A stretch of 64,000 nt of DNA from Pantoea alhagi (lineage in GTDB: Bacteria > Pseudomonadota > Gammaproteobacteria > Enterobacterales > Enterobacteriaceae). The stretch covers positions 248,001-312,000 of the forward strand of contig NZ_CP019706.1 of the NCBI RefSeq assembly GCF_002101395.1, given 5' to 3'. The position numbers and the translations under genes were made by a program. Shown one piece after another: positions 1 through 8,566 of this stretch. The notes under the pieces are model-generated. The model searched no databases and was not told the DNA's origin. It worked only from the letters and a program-made list of their open reading frames with translations. The stretch's first letter is position 1; every line of letters starts with the position of its first letter.

Positions 1-398
1 ATGACTCTTTCCGCCTGATGGGCTTCGGTCATCGTGTTTATAAAAACTACGATCCGCGTGCAACGGTTATGCGTGATACCTGTCATGAAGTGCTGAACGA
101 GCTGGGTATGAAAGATGACCTGCTGGAAGTGGCGATGGAGCTGGAGCATATTGCGCTGAACGACCCATACTTTATTGAGCGCAAACTCTACCCGAACGTC
201 GATTTTTACTCTGGCATTATTCTGAAAGCGATGGGCATCCCCTCTTCCATGTTCACCGTGATTTTTGCCATGGCGCGTACCGTTGGCTGGATTGCCCACT
301 GGAAAGAGATGCATGACGAAGGCATGAAAATTGCCCGTCCGCGTCAGCTCTATACCGGTTACGCACAGCGTGAGTTTGAATCCCAGCTGCAGAAATAA
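1..398 (+). CDS. gltA: Citrate synthase, C-terminal part (5' end outside window)
   Basis: Citrate synthase condenses acetyl-CoA and oxaloacetate at the entry of the TCA cycle in the cytoplasm. The reading frame is open from the left edge (first full codon at base 3) and ends with TAA at 396-398. The visible part is about 131 residues and contains the conserved MGFGHRVYKNYDPRA segment, with the catalytic-region His, and the SSMFTVIFAMARTVGWIAHW segment of the type II hexameric enzyme of Gram-negative bacteria. It is nearly identical to the E. coli C-terminus as remembered. An ATG at base 18 is an internal methionine, not the start. Confidence 0.97.
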   Translation, partial: DSFRLMGFGHRVYKNYDPRATVMRDTCHEVLNELGMKDDLLEVAMELEHIALNDPYFIERKLYPNVDFYSGIILKAMGIPSSMFTVIFAMARTVGWIAHWKEMHDEGMKIARPRQLYTGYAQREFESQLQK

Positions 399-416
399 CT
401 TTCCTGCCAAAGAAAA

Positions 417-433
417 AGGGCCTGCGGGCCCTT
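417..433 (+). terminator. GC-rich hairpin just after gltA, copy 1
   Basis: The palindrome AGGGCCTGCGGGCCCT lies 19 bases after the gltA stop and is followed by TAAAATTT, a poor U-tract. The same 17-base sequence recurs at 583-599, where a good T-run follows. Copy 1 may be a weak or leaky terminator. The duplication is what is visible; termination is inferred. Confidence 0.5.
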
Positions 434-452
434 AAAATTTGTTCCGGTGATC

Positions 453-564
453 GCGCGGGAGACAAGGTCCGTTCGCAAAGACGCAAAAGACGGCATCCCT
501 GCCAGCTCGGCCCGCGCCTTCCCTGGCGCGGGACGCTTTGCTCTTTGGTCCTTGTCTCCTGCGC
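453..564. other. Long imperfect inverted repeat between the two gltA terminator copies; possible structured RNA
   Basis: Bases 453-470 pair with 547-564 over 18 positions with one G-U pair and one mismatch (core GGAGACAAGG / CCTTGTCTCC). Inside this stem is a second perfect 8-bp hairpin, CCCGCGCC-TTCCCT-GGCGCGGG, at 511-532. No credible protein is encoded. Transcribed rightward, the element would end at the hairpin and T-run at 583-603, so it could be a 3'-UTR-derived small RNA of gltA or an inserted palindromic repeat. I recognise no named family. Confidence 0.45.
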
Positions 565-582
565 TTAAGCATCGGCGTCTGA

Positions 583-603
583 AGGGCCTGCGGGCCCTTT
601 TTT
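583..603 (+). terminator. Rho-independent terminator, copy 2 of the gltA hairpin
   Basis: The palindrome AGGGCCTGCGGGCCCT is followed directly by TTTTTTA. It faces the end of the leftward nei gene (stop at 619-621), so it separates the convergent gltA and nei transcripts. Confidence 0.8.
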
Positions 604-618
604 ATTGGCGCTAACAGA

Positions 619-1407
619 TTAATGTTGACAGCCGGGGCACCAGTAAAAAGGACGCGATGAAAGCGTGCTTTTCTCAATGATTCCGCCGCAGCGCTCACAG
701 GGTTTGCCAGCCCGATGAAAGACTTTAAAACGAAAGGCCGCGCCGTGGTGTGCGCTCTTCATGGTGCCACGCATCCGATAAGAGTGACGCGGAATCGCCA
801 ACAGCGCATGCGCCAGGCGCTGTAGCTGTGCCCCGGTTAAATCCTGCGCCCGGTGCTGCGGTGCCAGCGCTGCGTCCCATAAAATCTCCACACGCAGGTA
901 ATTGCCTAAGCCCGCCAGAAAAGCCTGATCCAGCAACAGCCCGCTGAACTGACGCCGACGAAAGCGCGGTGAAAGCAGGCGCTCGCACACCTCTTCTTCG
1001 GTAAGTGTCAGATCCAGAACATCAGGCCCGATGCGCTGCAAAAAAGGATGCGCCGCCAGCGTGTCGCTGTTGTGCATTTCAATATCAGACGCGCTATAGA
1101 GCAAAATCGTTTGGTCGGCGCAGCCGAGGCGCACCCGTAATATGCGCTGCGTTGCCGGCTCGCTACCGGTTTTGACCACCCGCCAGACGCCATAGAGCTG
1201 GTTATGGCTGTAAAGCGTTAATCCGCTGGAAAAGTGGGTTAGCAGCGCTTTGCCTCGGGTTTCAATGGCGGTGACCGTTTCACCAATTAGCGCGTTTTCA
1301 TAGGTTTTTAGCTGCGGAAAAGCAAACCAGACCTCCGTCAAAGGCTTGCCCGCGATGGCTTTTTCCAGCCGATCCGCCGCCCGACGGATCTCGGGTCCTT
1401 CTGGCAT
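619..1407 (-). CDS. nei: Endonuclease VIII, DNA glycosylase/AP lyase
   Basis: Removes oxidised pyrimidines from DNA and cleaves the abasic site (base excision repair). The 262-residue length fits the Fpg/Nei family. The N-terminus MPEGPEIRRAADRLE carries the catalytic Pro2 and Glu3. The C-terminal zinc finger is visible as CERCGG and CPGC with the loop arginine of the FYWCPGCQ motif. It is the last gene of the leftward pcp cluster, 12 bases after the pcp stop; in E. coli nei likewise follows the pxp genes. Confidence 0.96.
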   Translation of the reverse strand: MPEGPEIRRAADRLEKAIAGKPLTEVWFAFPQLKTYENALIGETVTAIETRGKALLTHFSSGLTLYSHNQLYGVWRVVKTGSEPATQRILRVRLGCADQTILLYSASDIEMHNSDTLAAHPFLQRIGPDVLDLTLTEEEVCERLLSPRFRRRQFSGLLLDQAFLAGLGNYLRVEILWDAALAPQHRAQDLTGAQLQRLAHALLAIPRHSYRMRGTMKSAHHGAAFRFKVFHRAGKPCERCGGIIEKSTLSSRPFYWCPGCQH

Positions 1408-1419
1408 AGAGATATCCTG

Positions 1420-2067
1420 TTAGTGCGTTGCGCCGCCAACCAGACGCAAATCCTGTTCAGTTCGTAGCGCAATGGTAATCGCCATTTCCAGCGCCAGAAT
1501 GACGGTTTGTGCCGCCATGCTCGGCGCACCGGGATGGTTAATCGCCTGTTCCGGCAGATAAGGAATATGAATAAACCCACCGCGCACCTCGTTGCCCTGT
1601 TGAGCAAGACGATGCAGCAGTCCATACATCACATGATTACAGACGTAGGTACCTGCCGTTTGCGATACCGATGCGGGAATGCCAGCTTCACGTATCCCTT
1701 CAACAATCGCCTTAATCGGCAGGGTTGAAAAGTAGGCGGCCGGGCCGCCGGGAATAATCGGTTCATCAATTGGCTGATTACCCTTGTTATCAGGGATACG
1801 CGCATCGTTAATGTTGATACCGATGCGTTCTACGGAAATATCGGCGCGCCCACCCGCCTGCCCTACCGCAATAATTAATTCTGGCTGCAGCGCCTCCATT
1901 TCAGCGTAAAGCGTAGTGAGCGCATCGCCAAAGACGCAAGGCAACTCTTTTGCTACTACCTGAAAACCGCACAGCATACGCTCATGCAGCTGACGCACCG
2001 CTTCCCATGAAGGGTTCATCCGCTCACCGCCAAAAGGCTCAAACGCCGTAATCAGTACTGTTCTCAT
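1420..2067 (-). CDS. pcp: Pyroglutamyl-peptidase I
   Basis: Cysteine peptidase that removes N-terminal 5-oxoproline (pyroglutamate) from peptides. The 215 residues have the family signature: TAFEPFGG at the N-terminus, Glu80 in the GGRADISVERIG segment, Cys143 in GTYVCNHVMYGLLH and His167 in GGFIHIPYLPEQ, which together form the Glu-Cys-His catalytic set. It sits 7 bases after the DUF979 gene and upstream of nei. With pxpABC nearby, the cluster can both release and break down 5-oxoproline. E. coli lacks pcp at this locus. Confidence 0.96.
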   Translation of the reverse strand: MRTVLITAFEPFGGERMNPSWEAVRQLHERMLCGFQVVAKELPCVFGDALTTLYAEMEALQPELIIAVGQAGGRADISVERIGININDARIPDNKGNQPIDEPIIPGGPAAYFSTLPIKAIVEGIREAGIPASVSQTAGTYVCNHVMYGLLHRLAQQGNEVRGGFIHIPYLPEQAINHPGAPSMAAQTVILALEMAITIALRTEQDLRLVGGATH

Positions 2068-2074
2068 TATTGCC

Positions 2075-3091
2075 TCACAGGAACATCAGGAAATAGAGCA
2101 GGAATATGTTTACAATTAACAGTAGCACGCCGGTAGGCGTCTGCGCCTTGATGACCGCATTGCGATCCGGCAGCTCCAGTAACGCCGCAGGAACAAGATT
2201 AAAATTGGCCGCCATCGGCGTCATCAGGGTGCCGCAGTAGCCGGAAAACATCCCGATAGCGGCCATAACAGCCGGGTTGCCGCCGTGCTGCAGCACCAGG
2301 ATCGGAATACCGATACCGGCGGTGACAATGGGAAACGCAGCAAAGGCATTGCCCATAATCATGGTCAGCAGCGCCATACCGATTACATAGACCGCTACGG
2401 CAATCATACGATTATCCACTGCCAGATATTCCCCGGTGAGGTGAGCGATCGCGCTGCCAACGCCTGCAGTGGTAAACAGCAAGCCCAGGGTGGCAAGGAG
2501 CTGCGGCAAAACAAAGGCCCAGCCGATAGAGTCCAGCAGGCGGCGCGCTTCCTGCAACGATTGCGCCGGGCGCTCATGGCTGATTTTCAGTGCCACCAGC
2601 CAGCCCACCAAACAGCCTACGGTCATTGAAAAGAGCGTGACCAACGTAGCGTGGTTACCGGTACCGAACACCAGCGTTTCCAGCCCGGCAATATGGTTAA
2701 ACGCCAGCACGCCCGCTACCGTAACCAGCGGAATAGAGAGCGCCGGCAGGAACAGGCGATTGCCCAGCCGGCTGGCGCTTTGCTGACGTTCTTCTTCACT
2801 ACGCTGGTGATAGCGCCCGAGTTTTAGCCCGCCCAGGCCAGCAATCACGCCCATTAACGTCACCAGCACGCCGACAAAAATATGCAGATTACGCGCACCA
2901 GCCTCGCTGGATCCGGTTAACTGCGTCGCCAGTTGATATGCCCAGTCACCGATAAAAAAGATCAGGCCATACAGGCCCCAGAATAGCCCGGTGGTAATAC
3001 GTCGCGGATTGGCCTTATCACGCCATGACATCAGCGCCACTACCAGCAAAACCAACCCGGCCAGAGAAAACAGATACTGTTGCTGAAACAT
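2075..3091 (-). CDS. DUF979 family membrane protein, probable 5-oxoproline transporter subunit
   Basis: About 338 residues, very hydrophobic, with roughly nine to ten membrane spans (for example LFSLAGLVLLVVALM near the start and LLLIVNIFLLYFLMF at the end). The start at 3091 (MFQQQYLFSL) was chosen over an upstream extension because it overlaps the DUF969 stop by one base (TAATG) and has a GGAGGG just before it, typical of translational coupling. DUF969 and DUF979 proteins regularly occur together with pcp and pxpABC and are thought to import 5-oxoproline; this role is inferred from context. Confidence 0.85.
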   Translation of the reverse strand: MFQQQYLFSLAGLVLLVVALMSWRDKANPRRITTGLFWGLYGLIFFIGDWAYQLATQLTGSSEAGARNLHIFVGVLVTLMGVIAGLGGLKLGRYHQRSEEERQQSASRLGNRLFLPALSIPLVTVAGVLAFNHIAGLETLVFGTGNHATLVTLFSMTVGCLVGWLVALKISHERPAQSLQEARRLLDSIGWAFVLPQLLATLGLLFTTAGVGSAIAHLTGEYLAVDNRMIAVAVYVIGMALLTMIMGNAFAAFPIVTAGIGIPILVLQHGGNPAVMAAIGMFSGYCGTLMTPMAANFNLVPAALLELPDRNAVIKAQTPTGVLLLIVNIFLLYFLMFL

Positions 3092-3819
3092 TAGCGGCCC
3101 TCCTTCTGCTGCAGCGCCGCCTGATTTAGCGCGCTTAGCTCTGCCGCCAGTTTCCTGTCCAGCCGACGCAGACGCAGAGCGTGAATAATAAAGGCGCAAA
3201 CCGCTGTAGGAATGCCCCATAGCGCAATGTGCAATGGCTCGGTGTGGATACCGCCCGACTCCAGCATAAAGTTATGCATGAAGATAATGGCACCAAAGGC
3301 GACAAAAATATCTTCACCAAAAAAGAGCCCAACGTTATCGGTTGCCGCTGACATGGCGCGCAGACGGTAGCGCACCTCAGCGGGCAATTCGCCATAACGG
3401 TTTTTTGTGGCACCTTCCGCCATCGGTGCCAGTAGCGGACGCACCATTTGCGGATGTCCGCCCAGGCTGGTTAGCCCCAGCGCCGCCGTGGCTTCACGCA
3501 CCAGCAGATAGATAATTAACAGGCGACCTGCGGTGGCCGTTTTAATTGTGGCGATCCACGCCTGGGCGCGCTCTTTTAATCCGTGCCGCTCCAGCAGCCC
3601 GATTATCGCCAGTGGCAACAGCAGAATAAACGGCAGGTTACGGGTATTCAGGAATCCCGAGCCCAGCTTTTCCAGAATATCCGCCAGCGGCATATGCGCG
3701 GCGAAGCCAGTGACCAGACCGGCCAGCAGCACCACCAGCACCGGGTTAAAACGCAGTAAAAAACCGATAACAAGGGCTGCGATCCCCAACAGGGGCCACA
3801 GGCTTACCAGAGGTTGCAT
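3091..3819 (-). CDS. DUF969 family membrane protein, probable 5-oxoproline transporter subunit
   Basis: 242 residues with several membrane spans (LWPLLGIAALVIGFLL, LVVLLAGLVTGFAA, FILLLPLAIIGLLE) and a charged C-terminal tail. It has the TSLGGHPQMVRPL stretch typical of DUF969. It is preceded by a good ribosome-binding site (AGGAGA) and is translationally coupled to the DUF979 partner. A hairpin with a T-run lies between it and pxpA, so it may be expressed less than the pxp genes, or from its own promoter. Confidence 0.85.
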   Translation of the reverse strand: MQPLVSLWPLLGIAALVIGFLLRFNPVLVVLLAGLVTGFAAHMPLADILEKLGSGFLNTRNLPFILLLPLAIIGLLERHGLKERAQAWIATIKTATAGRLLIIYLLVREATAALGLTSLGGHPQMVRPLLAPMAEGATKNRYGELPAEVRYRLRAMSAATDNVGLFFGEDIFVAFGAIIFMHNFMLESGGIHTEPLHIALWGIPTAVCAFIIHALRLRRLDRKLAAELSALNQAALQQKEGR

Positions 3820-3832
3820 AGTATCTCCTGCT

Positions 3833-3857
3833 AAAAAACCCCGCTACGATCCGGGGT
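3833..3857 (-). terminator. Intra-cluster terminator between pxpA and the DUF969 gene
   Basis: Read on the minus strand: ACCCCG, an 8-base loop, CGGGGT, then a run of six T. The stem is perfect over 6 bp. It lies 6 bases past the pxpA stop and would end or attenuate pxpBCA transcription before the transporter-pcp-nei genes. Confidence 0.65.
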
Positions 3858-3863
3858 GAACTG

Positions 3864-4604
3864 TCAGATTTCACTGCTAACAGCAATATGCTGCGCAGCA
3901 AACGCGTCACGCAGGCGACGTGCGAAAGTTAATGCATGCGGGCCGTCGCCGTGCAGACAAACGGTTTGTGCACGCAGTGTTACCCACTCACCGGTAACGC
4001 TGGCGATTCTTCCCTGCTGCACCATGCTTAAGGTACGAGATATGGCTTGTTCTTCTTCTTCAATCATCGCGCCCGGCTGATTACGTGGCACCAGCGAGCC
4101 GTCGGCCTGATAACCGCGATCGGCGAAGACCTCTTCCCGGGTGCGCAATCCGTGATGCTGCGCGGCGCGGATCGATTCACTGCCCGCCAGCCCCACCAGC
4201 AGCAGCTCAGGGCTCACCGCCTTAACCGCCCGGGCAATCGCATCCGCCAGTTGCCCATCGCGCGCGGCCTGGTTATACAACATGCCATGCGGCTTAACGT
4301 GCGTCAGCTCTCCACCTTCGCTTTCCGCCAGGGCTTTCAGCGCGCCAATCTGATACAGCACCTGGGCAAAGACCGTTTCCGGCGGCAGCTGCATAGCGCT
4401 GCGACCAAAATTTTCCCGATCGGGAAAAGAGGGATGTGCGCCAATCGCCACGCCAAATTCCCGCGCCCAGCGTACCGACTGCAGCATGGTTTGCGCATCC
4501 CCCGCGTGAAAACCGCAGGCGATATTGGCTGAGGTCACTAACTGCAGCAGCTCGCGGTCATGGCTGCATCCCTCGCCCAGATCCGCGTTTAAATCAATTT
4601 TCAT
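3864..4604 (-). CDS. pxpA: 5-oxoprolinase subunit A (LamB/YcsF family)
   Basis: Part of the ATP-dependent prokaryotic 5-oxoprolinase PxpABC, which opens 5-oxoproline to glutamate. 246 residues from the start MKIDLNADLGEG at 4604; an upstream in-frame ATG at 4631 would add nine residues but lies deep inside pxpC and is not matched by E. coli PxpA. The family segments NIACGFHAGD, GAHPSFPDRENFGR and HVKPHGMLYNQ are intact. The start overlaps the end of pxpC by 11 bases, as expected for a coupled operon. Confidence 0.96.
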   Translation of the reverse strand: MKIDLNADLGEGCSHDRELLQLVTSANIACGFHAGDAQTMLQSVRWAREFGVAIGAHPSFPDRENFGRSAMQLPPETVFAQVLYQIGALKALAESEGGELTHVKPHGMLYNQAARDGQLADAIARAVKAVSPELLLVGLAGSESIRAAQHHGLRTREEVFADRGYQADGSLVPRNQPGAMIEEEEQAISRTLSMVQQGRIASVTGEWVTLRAQTVCLHGDGPHALTFARRLRDAFAAQHIAVSSEI

Positions 4605-5526
4605 CTTCCAGCCCCCATGCCATGCGCTCAATAACCTGCTGTTGCTGCCGCTTCGCCTGTAACGCCTCCTCCAGCGTACAGTGTATAAAGTGGATCGGCT
4701 CGCCCAGACGGATCTGCGCCAGATGATAAAGATCCGCTTCGATCACACAGGCAATGCGCGGATAGCCGCCGGTGGTCTGCGCATCGGCCATCAGCACAAT
4801 TGGCTGGCCGTTATGGGGAACCTGAATCACGCCCGGCAACAGGCCATGTGAAAGCAGCTCGCGATTAACGTTGCGCGCCAGCGGTCGCCCCTGAAGGCGG
4901 TAACCCATACGGTTACTCTGTGGATCGAGCCGCCAGGAAACGCGCCAAAACGCTTCCTGCGACTCTTTACTGAACTCATGATATTCCGGCCCCGGCAGCG
5001 CGCGCAGGCGATTGCCCCACAACAGCTGTCGTACACCGGCGGTTTTGCTGAAGTCATGCGTGGGTGCCGCCAGCGGCAACAGATCGTCATCCTGCAGACG
5101 CCGCCCCTGCCAGCCGCCAAATACCGCCCTGGTATCGGTGCTACAGGATCCCAGCACCGGAGCAATATCAAAGCCGCCGTTAATCGCCAGATAGCTGCGC
5201 ATACCGCGTACCGGCATCGACAGCGTCAGGCGCTGGCCTTTTTTTACCGGCAGACGCCAGCCGGTCCAGGCGGGACGACCATCTATATCGGCATTGCAGC
5301 CAGCCCCTGTTAATGCAAACCAGCCGTCGCGATCAAACTCCGCACAAAACTGGCCCAGCGTAATTTCCAGCACCGCCGCTGTTTGCGGATTGCCCACCAG
5401 CAGGTTTGCGGTGCGCATCGCCGGTTCATCCAGCACGCCGCCGCCACTAATGCCAAGCTGACGCCAGCCGCTGCGACCGCAGTCCTGCAGCGTGGTATTG
5501 ATCCCGGCACGGATAATTTTCAGCAT
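4594..5526 (-). CDS. pxpC: 5-oxoprolinase subunit C (biotin-dependent carboxyltransferase-like)
   Basis: 310 residues of the KipA/YbgK family; partner of PxpA and PxpB in 5-oxoproline hydrolysis. Family landmarks include TTLQDCGRSGWRQLGISGGG at the N-terminus, the LAINGGFD segment and MADAQTTGGYPRI near the C-terminus. It overlaps pxpB by 7 bases and pxpA by 11 bases. Confidence 0.95.
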   Translation of the reverse strand: MLKIIRAGINTTLQDCGRSGWRQLGISGGGVLDEPAMRTANLLVGNPQTAAVLEITLGQFCAEFDRDGWFALTGAGCNADIDGRPAWTGWRLPVKKGQRLTLSMPVRGMRSYLAINGGFDIAPVLGSCSTDTRAVFGGWQGRRLQDDDLLPLAAPTHDFSKTAGVRQLLWGNRLRALPGPEYHEFSKESQEAFWRVSWRLDPQSNRMGYRLQGRPLARNVNRELLSHGLLPGVIQVPHNGQPIVLMADAQTTGGYPRIACVIEADLYHLAQIRLGEPIHFIHCTLEEALQAKRQQQQVIERMAWGLEDEN

Positions 5527-6176
5527 ACGCCCTCCTTCTGCGGCACAAAGCGCACCTTATCCCCCGGGCGCAACAGCGTGGGCGGCTGATGCTGAGGATT
5601 AAATAACGATAGCGTGGTTCGTCCCAACAGTTGCCAGCCGCCGGGCGACGCCAGCGGATAGATACCGGTCTGACTGCCGCCGATGCCCACCGAACCCGCA
5701 GGCACCAGCACGCGCGGTTCATCGCGGCGCGGCGCGTGCAGGCGGCTGTCTAACCCGCCCAGATAGGGGAAGCCGGGCTGAAAACCGATGAAATAGACCA
5801 CATAGTCACCGGCGGCGTGCGCCTCAACCAGCTGCTGCGGCGTCATTTGACAATGGCGCGCCACCGTCTCCAAATCGGGGCCGCCTTCACCGCCATAAAC
5901 CACCGGAATGGCGACCTCGCGCGATTCCGGCACTGCGGCTTCGCTCTCTTCCCACCAGGTCTGCAGACGCTCAATCGCATCCAGCGCCTGATGCTGTGGG
6001 TCACGCAAAATGACAGTGAGGTTATTCATTCCAGGGATCGCTTCCAGCACCTGCGGATAGTCACGCAGGCGTTCGGTTAATCCCCAAATTCGCTGTTGGC
6101 TGAACAGCGAAACAGGCGGTTCCAGCTCAAGCACGACCGCGCGTTCCCCCAACAGGTAACAACGTGCTCTTTGCAA
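5520..6176 (-). CDS. pxpB: 5-oxoprolinase subunit B (KipI/YbgJ family)
   Basis: 218 residues, first gene of the leftward pxpBCA operon. Landmarks are YGGEGGPDLETVA, FIGFQPGFPYLGGLD and PAGSVGIGGSQTGIYP, the conserved core of KipI-like proteins. An AAGTTACCTCC-type complement at the start (TAAGTAAGGAGG-like on the coding strand) gives a ribosome-binding site. The 175 bases up to ybgI should hold the operon promoter; I could not place it confidently. Confidence 0.95.
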   Translation of the reverse strand: MQRARCYLLGERAVVLELEPPVSLFSQQRIWGLTERLRDYPQVLEAIPGMNNLTVILRDPQHQALDAIERLQTWWEESEAAVPESREVAIPVVYGGEGGPDLETVARHCQMTPQQLVEAHAAGDYVVYFIGFQPGFPYLGGLDSRLHAPRRDEPRVLVPAGSVGIGGSQTGIYPLASPGGWQLLGRTTLSLFNPQHQPPTLLRPGDKVRFVPQKEGVC

Positions 6177-6287
6177 AACTTACCTCCTGTTATCACTAAG
6201 TAGCTCAAACTTATTCATTTTGAGCAGATAGTTATGATGAGATGACGCAGGTATGTCAACCGCTTTGCATCAGGTGAATTCACGAAA

Positions 6288-6309
6288 ATGACGACGGAAA
6301 CGCCGTCAT
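6288..6309 (-). terminator. Weak hairpin after ybgI
   Basis: Read on the minus strand, ATGACGGC and a matching arm with one bulged base form a hairpin followed by TTTTCG. It lies about 45 bases past the ybgI stop and could end the ybgA-phrB-ybgI transcript. Confidence 0.4.
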
Positions 6310-6351
6310 CATCGTCAGGAAAAGATCCGTCAGGGGAAAATCGCAAGGAAC

Positions 6352-7095
6352 TCAGGCTGGGTTAGCAATATCAATAAAAGTGACATCCAGCTGATGATGC
6401 GCTGCCAGCCACTCGCCCAGTGCGCGAATGCCGCCGCGTTCAGTGGCATGGTGACCGGCGGCAAAAAAGTGCAGCCCGTTTTCTCTGGCGCTGTGGATCG
6501 TCTGTTCCGATACTTCGCCGGTGATAAAGGCATCCACGCCAAAGTCCGCAGCGCTGTCGATAAAGCCCTGTCCACCGCCGCTACACCAGGCGATACGGCG
6601 AATCTGCGGCGGCGCGTTGTCGCTACAGTGCAGCGGCTGACGTCCTAATACGCGATTAATGCGCTCCGCCAGCTGCTCTCCGCTCAGGCTCTCCTTTAGC
6701 TCTCCCCACGGCACCAGCGGCTGTATTTCGCCCTGTACGTTAATATCCAGCGCCTGCGCCAGCTGTGCGTTATTGCCTAATTGCGGATGCGCATCCAGCG
6801 GCAAATGCCAGCCATAGAGATTAATATCGTTCGCCAGTAAGGTACGCAGGCGACGGCGCTTCATGCCTTTAATCACTGGCGCTTCGTTTTTCCAGAAGTA
6901 GCCATGATGCACCATGACCGCATCCGCCTGTAAACGTACCGCCTCATCCAGCAACGCCTGGCTGGCGGTTACGCCGGTTACGATTTTCCGCACTTCATCG
7001 CGCCCCTCAACCTGCAAACCATTTGGCGCATAGTCGCTAAAGGCGGCGCTGTTCAGCTGTTGGTTAACGATTTTCTCCAGTTCAAAATTGTTCAT
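6352..7095 (-). CDS. ybgI: Nif3-like dinuclear metal centre protein / putative GTP cyclohydrolase-type family
   Basis: 247 residues, the size of E. coli YbgI, a toroidal hexamer with a dinuclear metal site. Metal-ligand segments are visible: VMVHHGYFW (residues about 61-69), a Leu-Pro-Leu-Asp-Ala-His stretch near residue 101, and FFAAGHHATERGG near the C-terminus. Its exact reaction is not settled. The start overlaps the last codons of phrB by 14 bases, so the two are translated together. Confidence 0.92.
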   Translation of the reverse strand: MNNFELEKIVNQQLNSAAFSDYAPNGLQVEGRDEVRKIVTGVTASQALLDEAVRLQADAVMVHHGYFWKNEAPVIKGMKRRRLRTLLANDINLYGWHLPLDAHPQLGNNAQLAQALDINVQGEIQPLVPWGELKESLSGEQLAERINRVLGRQPLHCSDNAPPQIRRIAWCSGGGQGFIDSAADFGVDAFITGEVSEQTIHSARENGLHFFAAGHHATERGGIRALGEWLAAHHQLDVTFIDIANPA

Positions 7096-8545
7096 TCATC
7101 GACTCCAGGGGCATAACATGGGACGCTTTGCGCGCCGCAGCAAAAATAGCTAACGTTTTTTCTCTTGCCGCCTTATGTTCCACGATTGGTGACGGATAAT
7201 CGAGTCGCTGATGATTTTTCTTTGCCCAGCCGTGCGGATCGTGGATGGCACTATCCGGTACCTTCGCCAGCTCCGGTAGCCAGCGGCGGATAAACTCGCC
7301 CTGTTTGTCAAAGCGCTCGCCCTGCGTGGTGGGATTAAAAATTCGGAAATAAGGCGCCGCATCGGTGCCGGTTGAGGCCGCCCACTGCCAGCCGCCATTG
7401 TTAGCGGCCAGGTCGCCATCAATTAACATCGACATAAAATAGCGTTCGCCCAGTTGCCAGTTGATCTGCAGATCTTTAACCAGAAAGCTGGCGGTAATCA
7501 TGCGCAGCCGGTTATGCATCCAGCCGGTGCGGTTCATCTGCCGCATCGCCGCATCGACAATCGGATAGCCGGTTTTTCCCTGCTGCCAGGCGGTAAAATG
7601 GTGAGGGTTATCCTGCCAGGCAACCTGTTTCGTCCAGGTCATAAAGGGCTGGTTTTTACACAGCGCCGGAAAAGCCACCAGCAAATGACGATAGAAATCT
7701 CGCCAGATTAATTCGTTCAGCCAGACTCTGGCCCTCCCCTGCTCCAGCGTCTGCGGCTGTTCGTGCAGTAAACGATGCAGGCACTGACGCGGCGATAAGG
7801 TTCCCGTCGCCAGGCAGACCGATAGTCTGCTGGTGCCGTCCAGCGCAGGCAGATCGCGCTGTTCTGGATAGCTCATCACCGGCTGTCTGCAAAACGCACG
7901 CAGACGCTGCAGCGCCGCGGCTTCGCCTGGCGGAAAAAGCTGATGATCGAACGCTTGTCGCGGATAATCAAAGGGCGCTAACGCAGGTAATGTCTGCGGC
8001 AGCGTCTGGCTGCGCGGTTCCGGCGCGGGCAGGCACTCCGGCAACGATATGCGCAACCGCTGCAGGTAAGCTTTACTGAAGGGAGTAAAAACTTTATACA
8101 TTTTTTGACTACCGGTACGGACGCTGCCCGGCGGCAGAAGAACGCTGTCATCAAAACCCTGTACCGTGACGCCCTGCTGCGTCAGCCTGCGCTCCGTCGC
8201 CGCATCCCGCTCTCGCTCGTTAAACTCATACTGGTAGTTATAGAACAGCGCATCAACCTGCTGCTCACGGCAAAAAGCCGCCAGATAATCAACGGACGCG
8301 CTAAAGTCAGCACACTGGTAATAATGCAGAACGATACCTTTTGCCGCCAGCGCCTGCTGCAGAAGCTGCAGGCTGTGCCAGATATAGTCAGCCTGACGCG
8401 GCGACATATCATGCTGACGCCACTGCTGCGGCGTAGCGATAAATAACGCAACGACGTTTGCATCGCGCTGACGGCAGGCGGCCCAGAGCGCGCTGTTGTC
8501 GTTGATACGCAGATCATTGCGCAGCCAGACCAAATGGGTGGCCAT
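7082..8545 (-). CDS. phrB: Deoxyribodipyrimidine photolyase (CPD photolyase, class I)
   Basis: Light-driven repair of cyclobutane pyrimidine dimers. 487 residues: N-terminal alpha/beta domain for the antenna cofactor (HLVWLRNDLRINDNSAL), then the helical FAD domain with the signatures WRDFYRHLL, DAAMRQMNRTGWMHNRLRM and NNGGWQWAASTGTDAAPYFR. It follows ybgA by 21 bases and overlaps ybgI, giving a ybgA-phrB-ybgI unit. The inverted repeat in front of ybgA may govern all three. Confidence 0.96.
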   Translation of the reverse strand: MATHLVWLRNDLRINDNSALWAACRQRDANVVALFIATPQQWRQHDMSPRQADYIWHSLQLLQQALAAKGIVLHYYQCADFSASVDYLAAFCREQQVDALFYNYQYEFNERERDAATERRLTQQGVTVQGFDDSVLLPPGSVRTGSQKMYKVFTPFSKAYLQRLRISLPECLPAPEPRSQTLPQTLPALAPFDYPRQAFDHQLFPPGEAAALQRLRAFCRQPVMSYPEQRDLPALDGTSRLSVCLATGTLSPRQCLHRLLHEQPQTLEQGRARVWLNELIWRDFYRHLLVAFPALCKNQPFMTWTKQVAWQDNPHHFTAWQQGKTGYPIVDAAMRQMNRTGWMHNRLRMITASFLVKDLQINWQLGERYFMSMLIDGDLAANNGGWQWAASTGTDAAPYFRIFNPTTQGERFDKQGEFIRRWLPELAKVPDSAIHDPHGWAKKNHQRLDYPSPIVEHKAAREKTLAIFAAARKASHVMPLESMNEQF

Positions 8546-8566
8546 AACCTCTCCTGTATGCTCAAC

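Noticed and set aside
432..698. 88-codon leftward frame over the gltA-nei element
   Set aside because: It spans the palindromes and part of nei in another frame; no ribosome-binding site.
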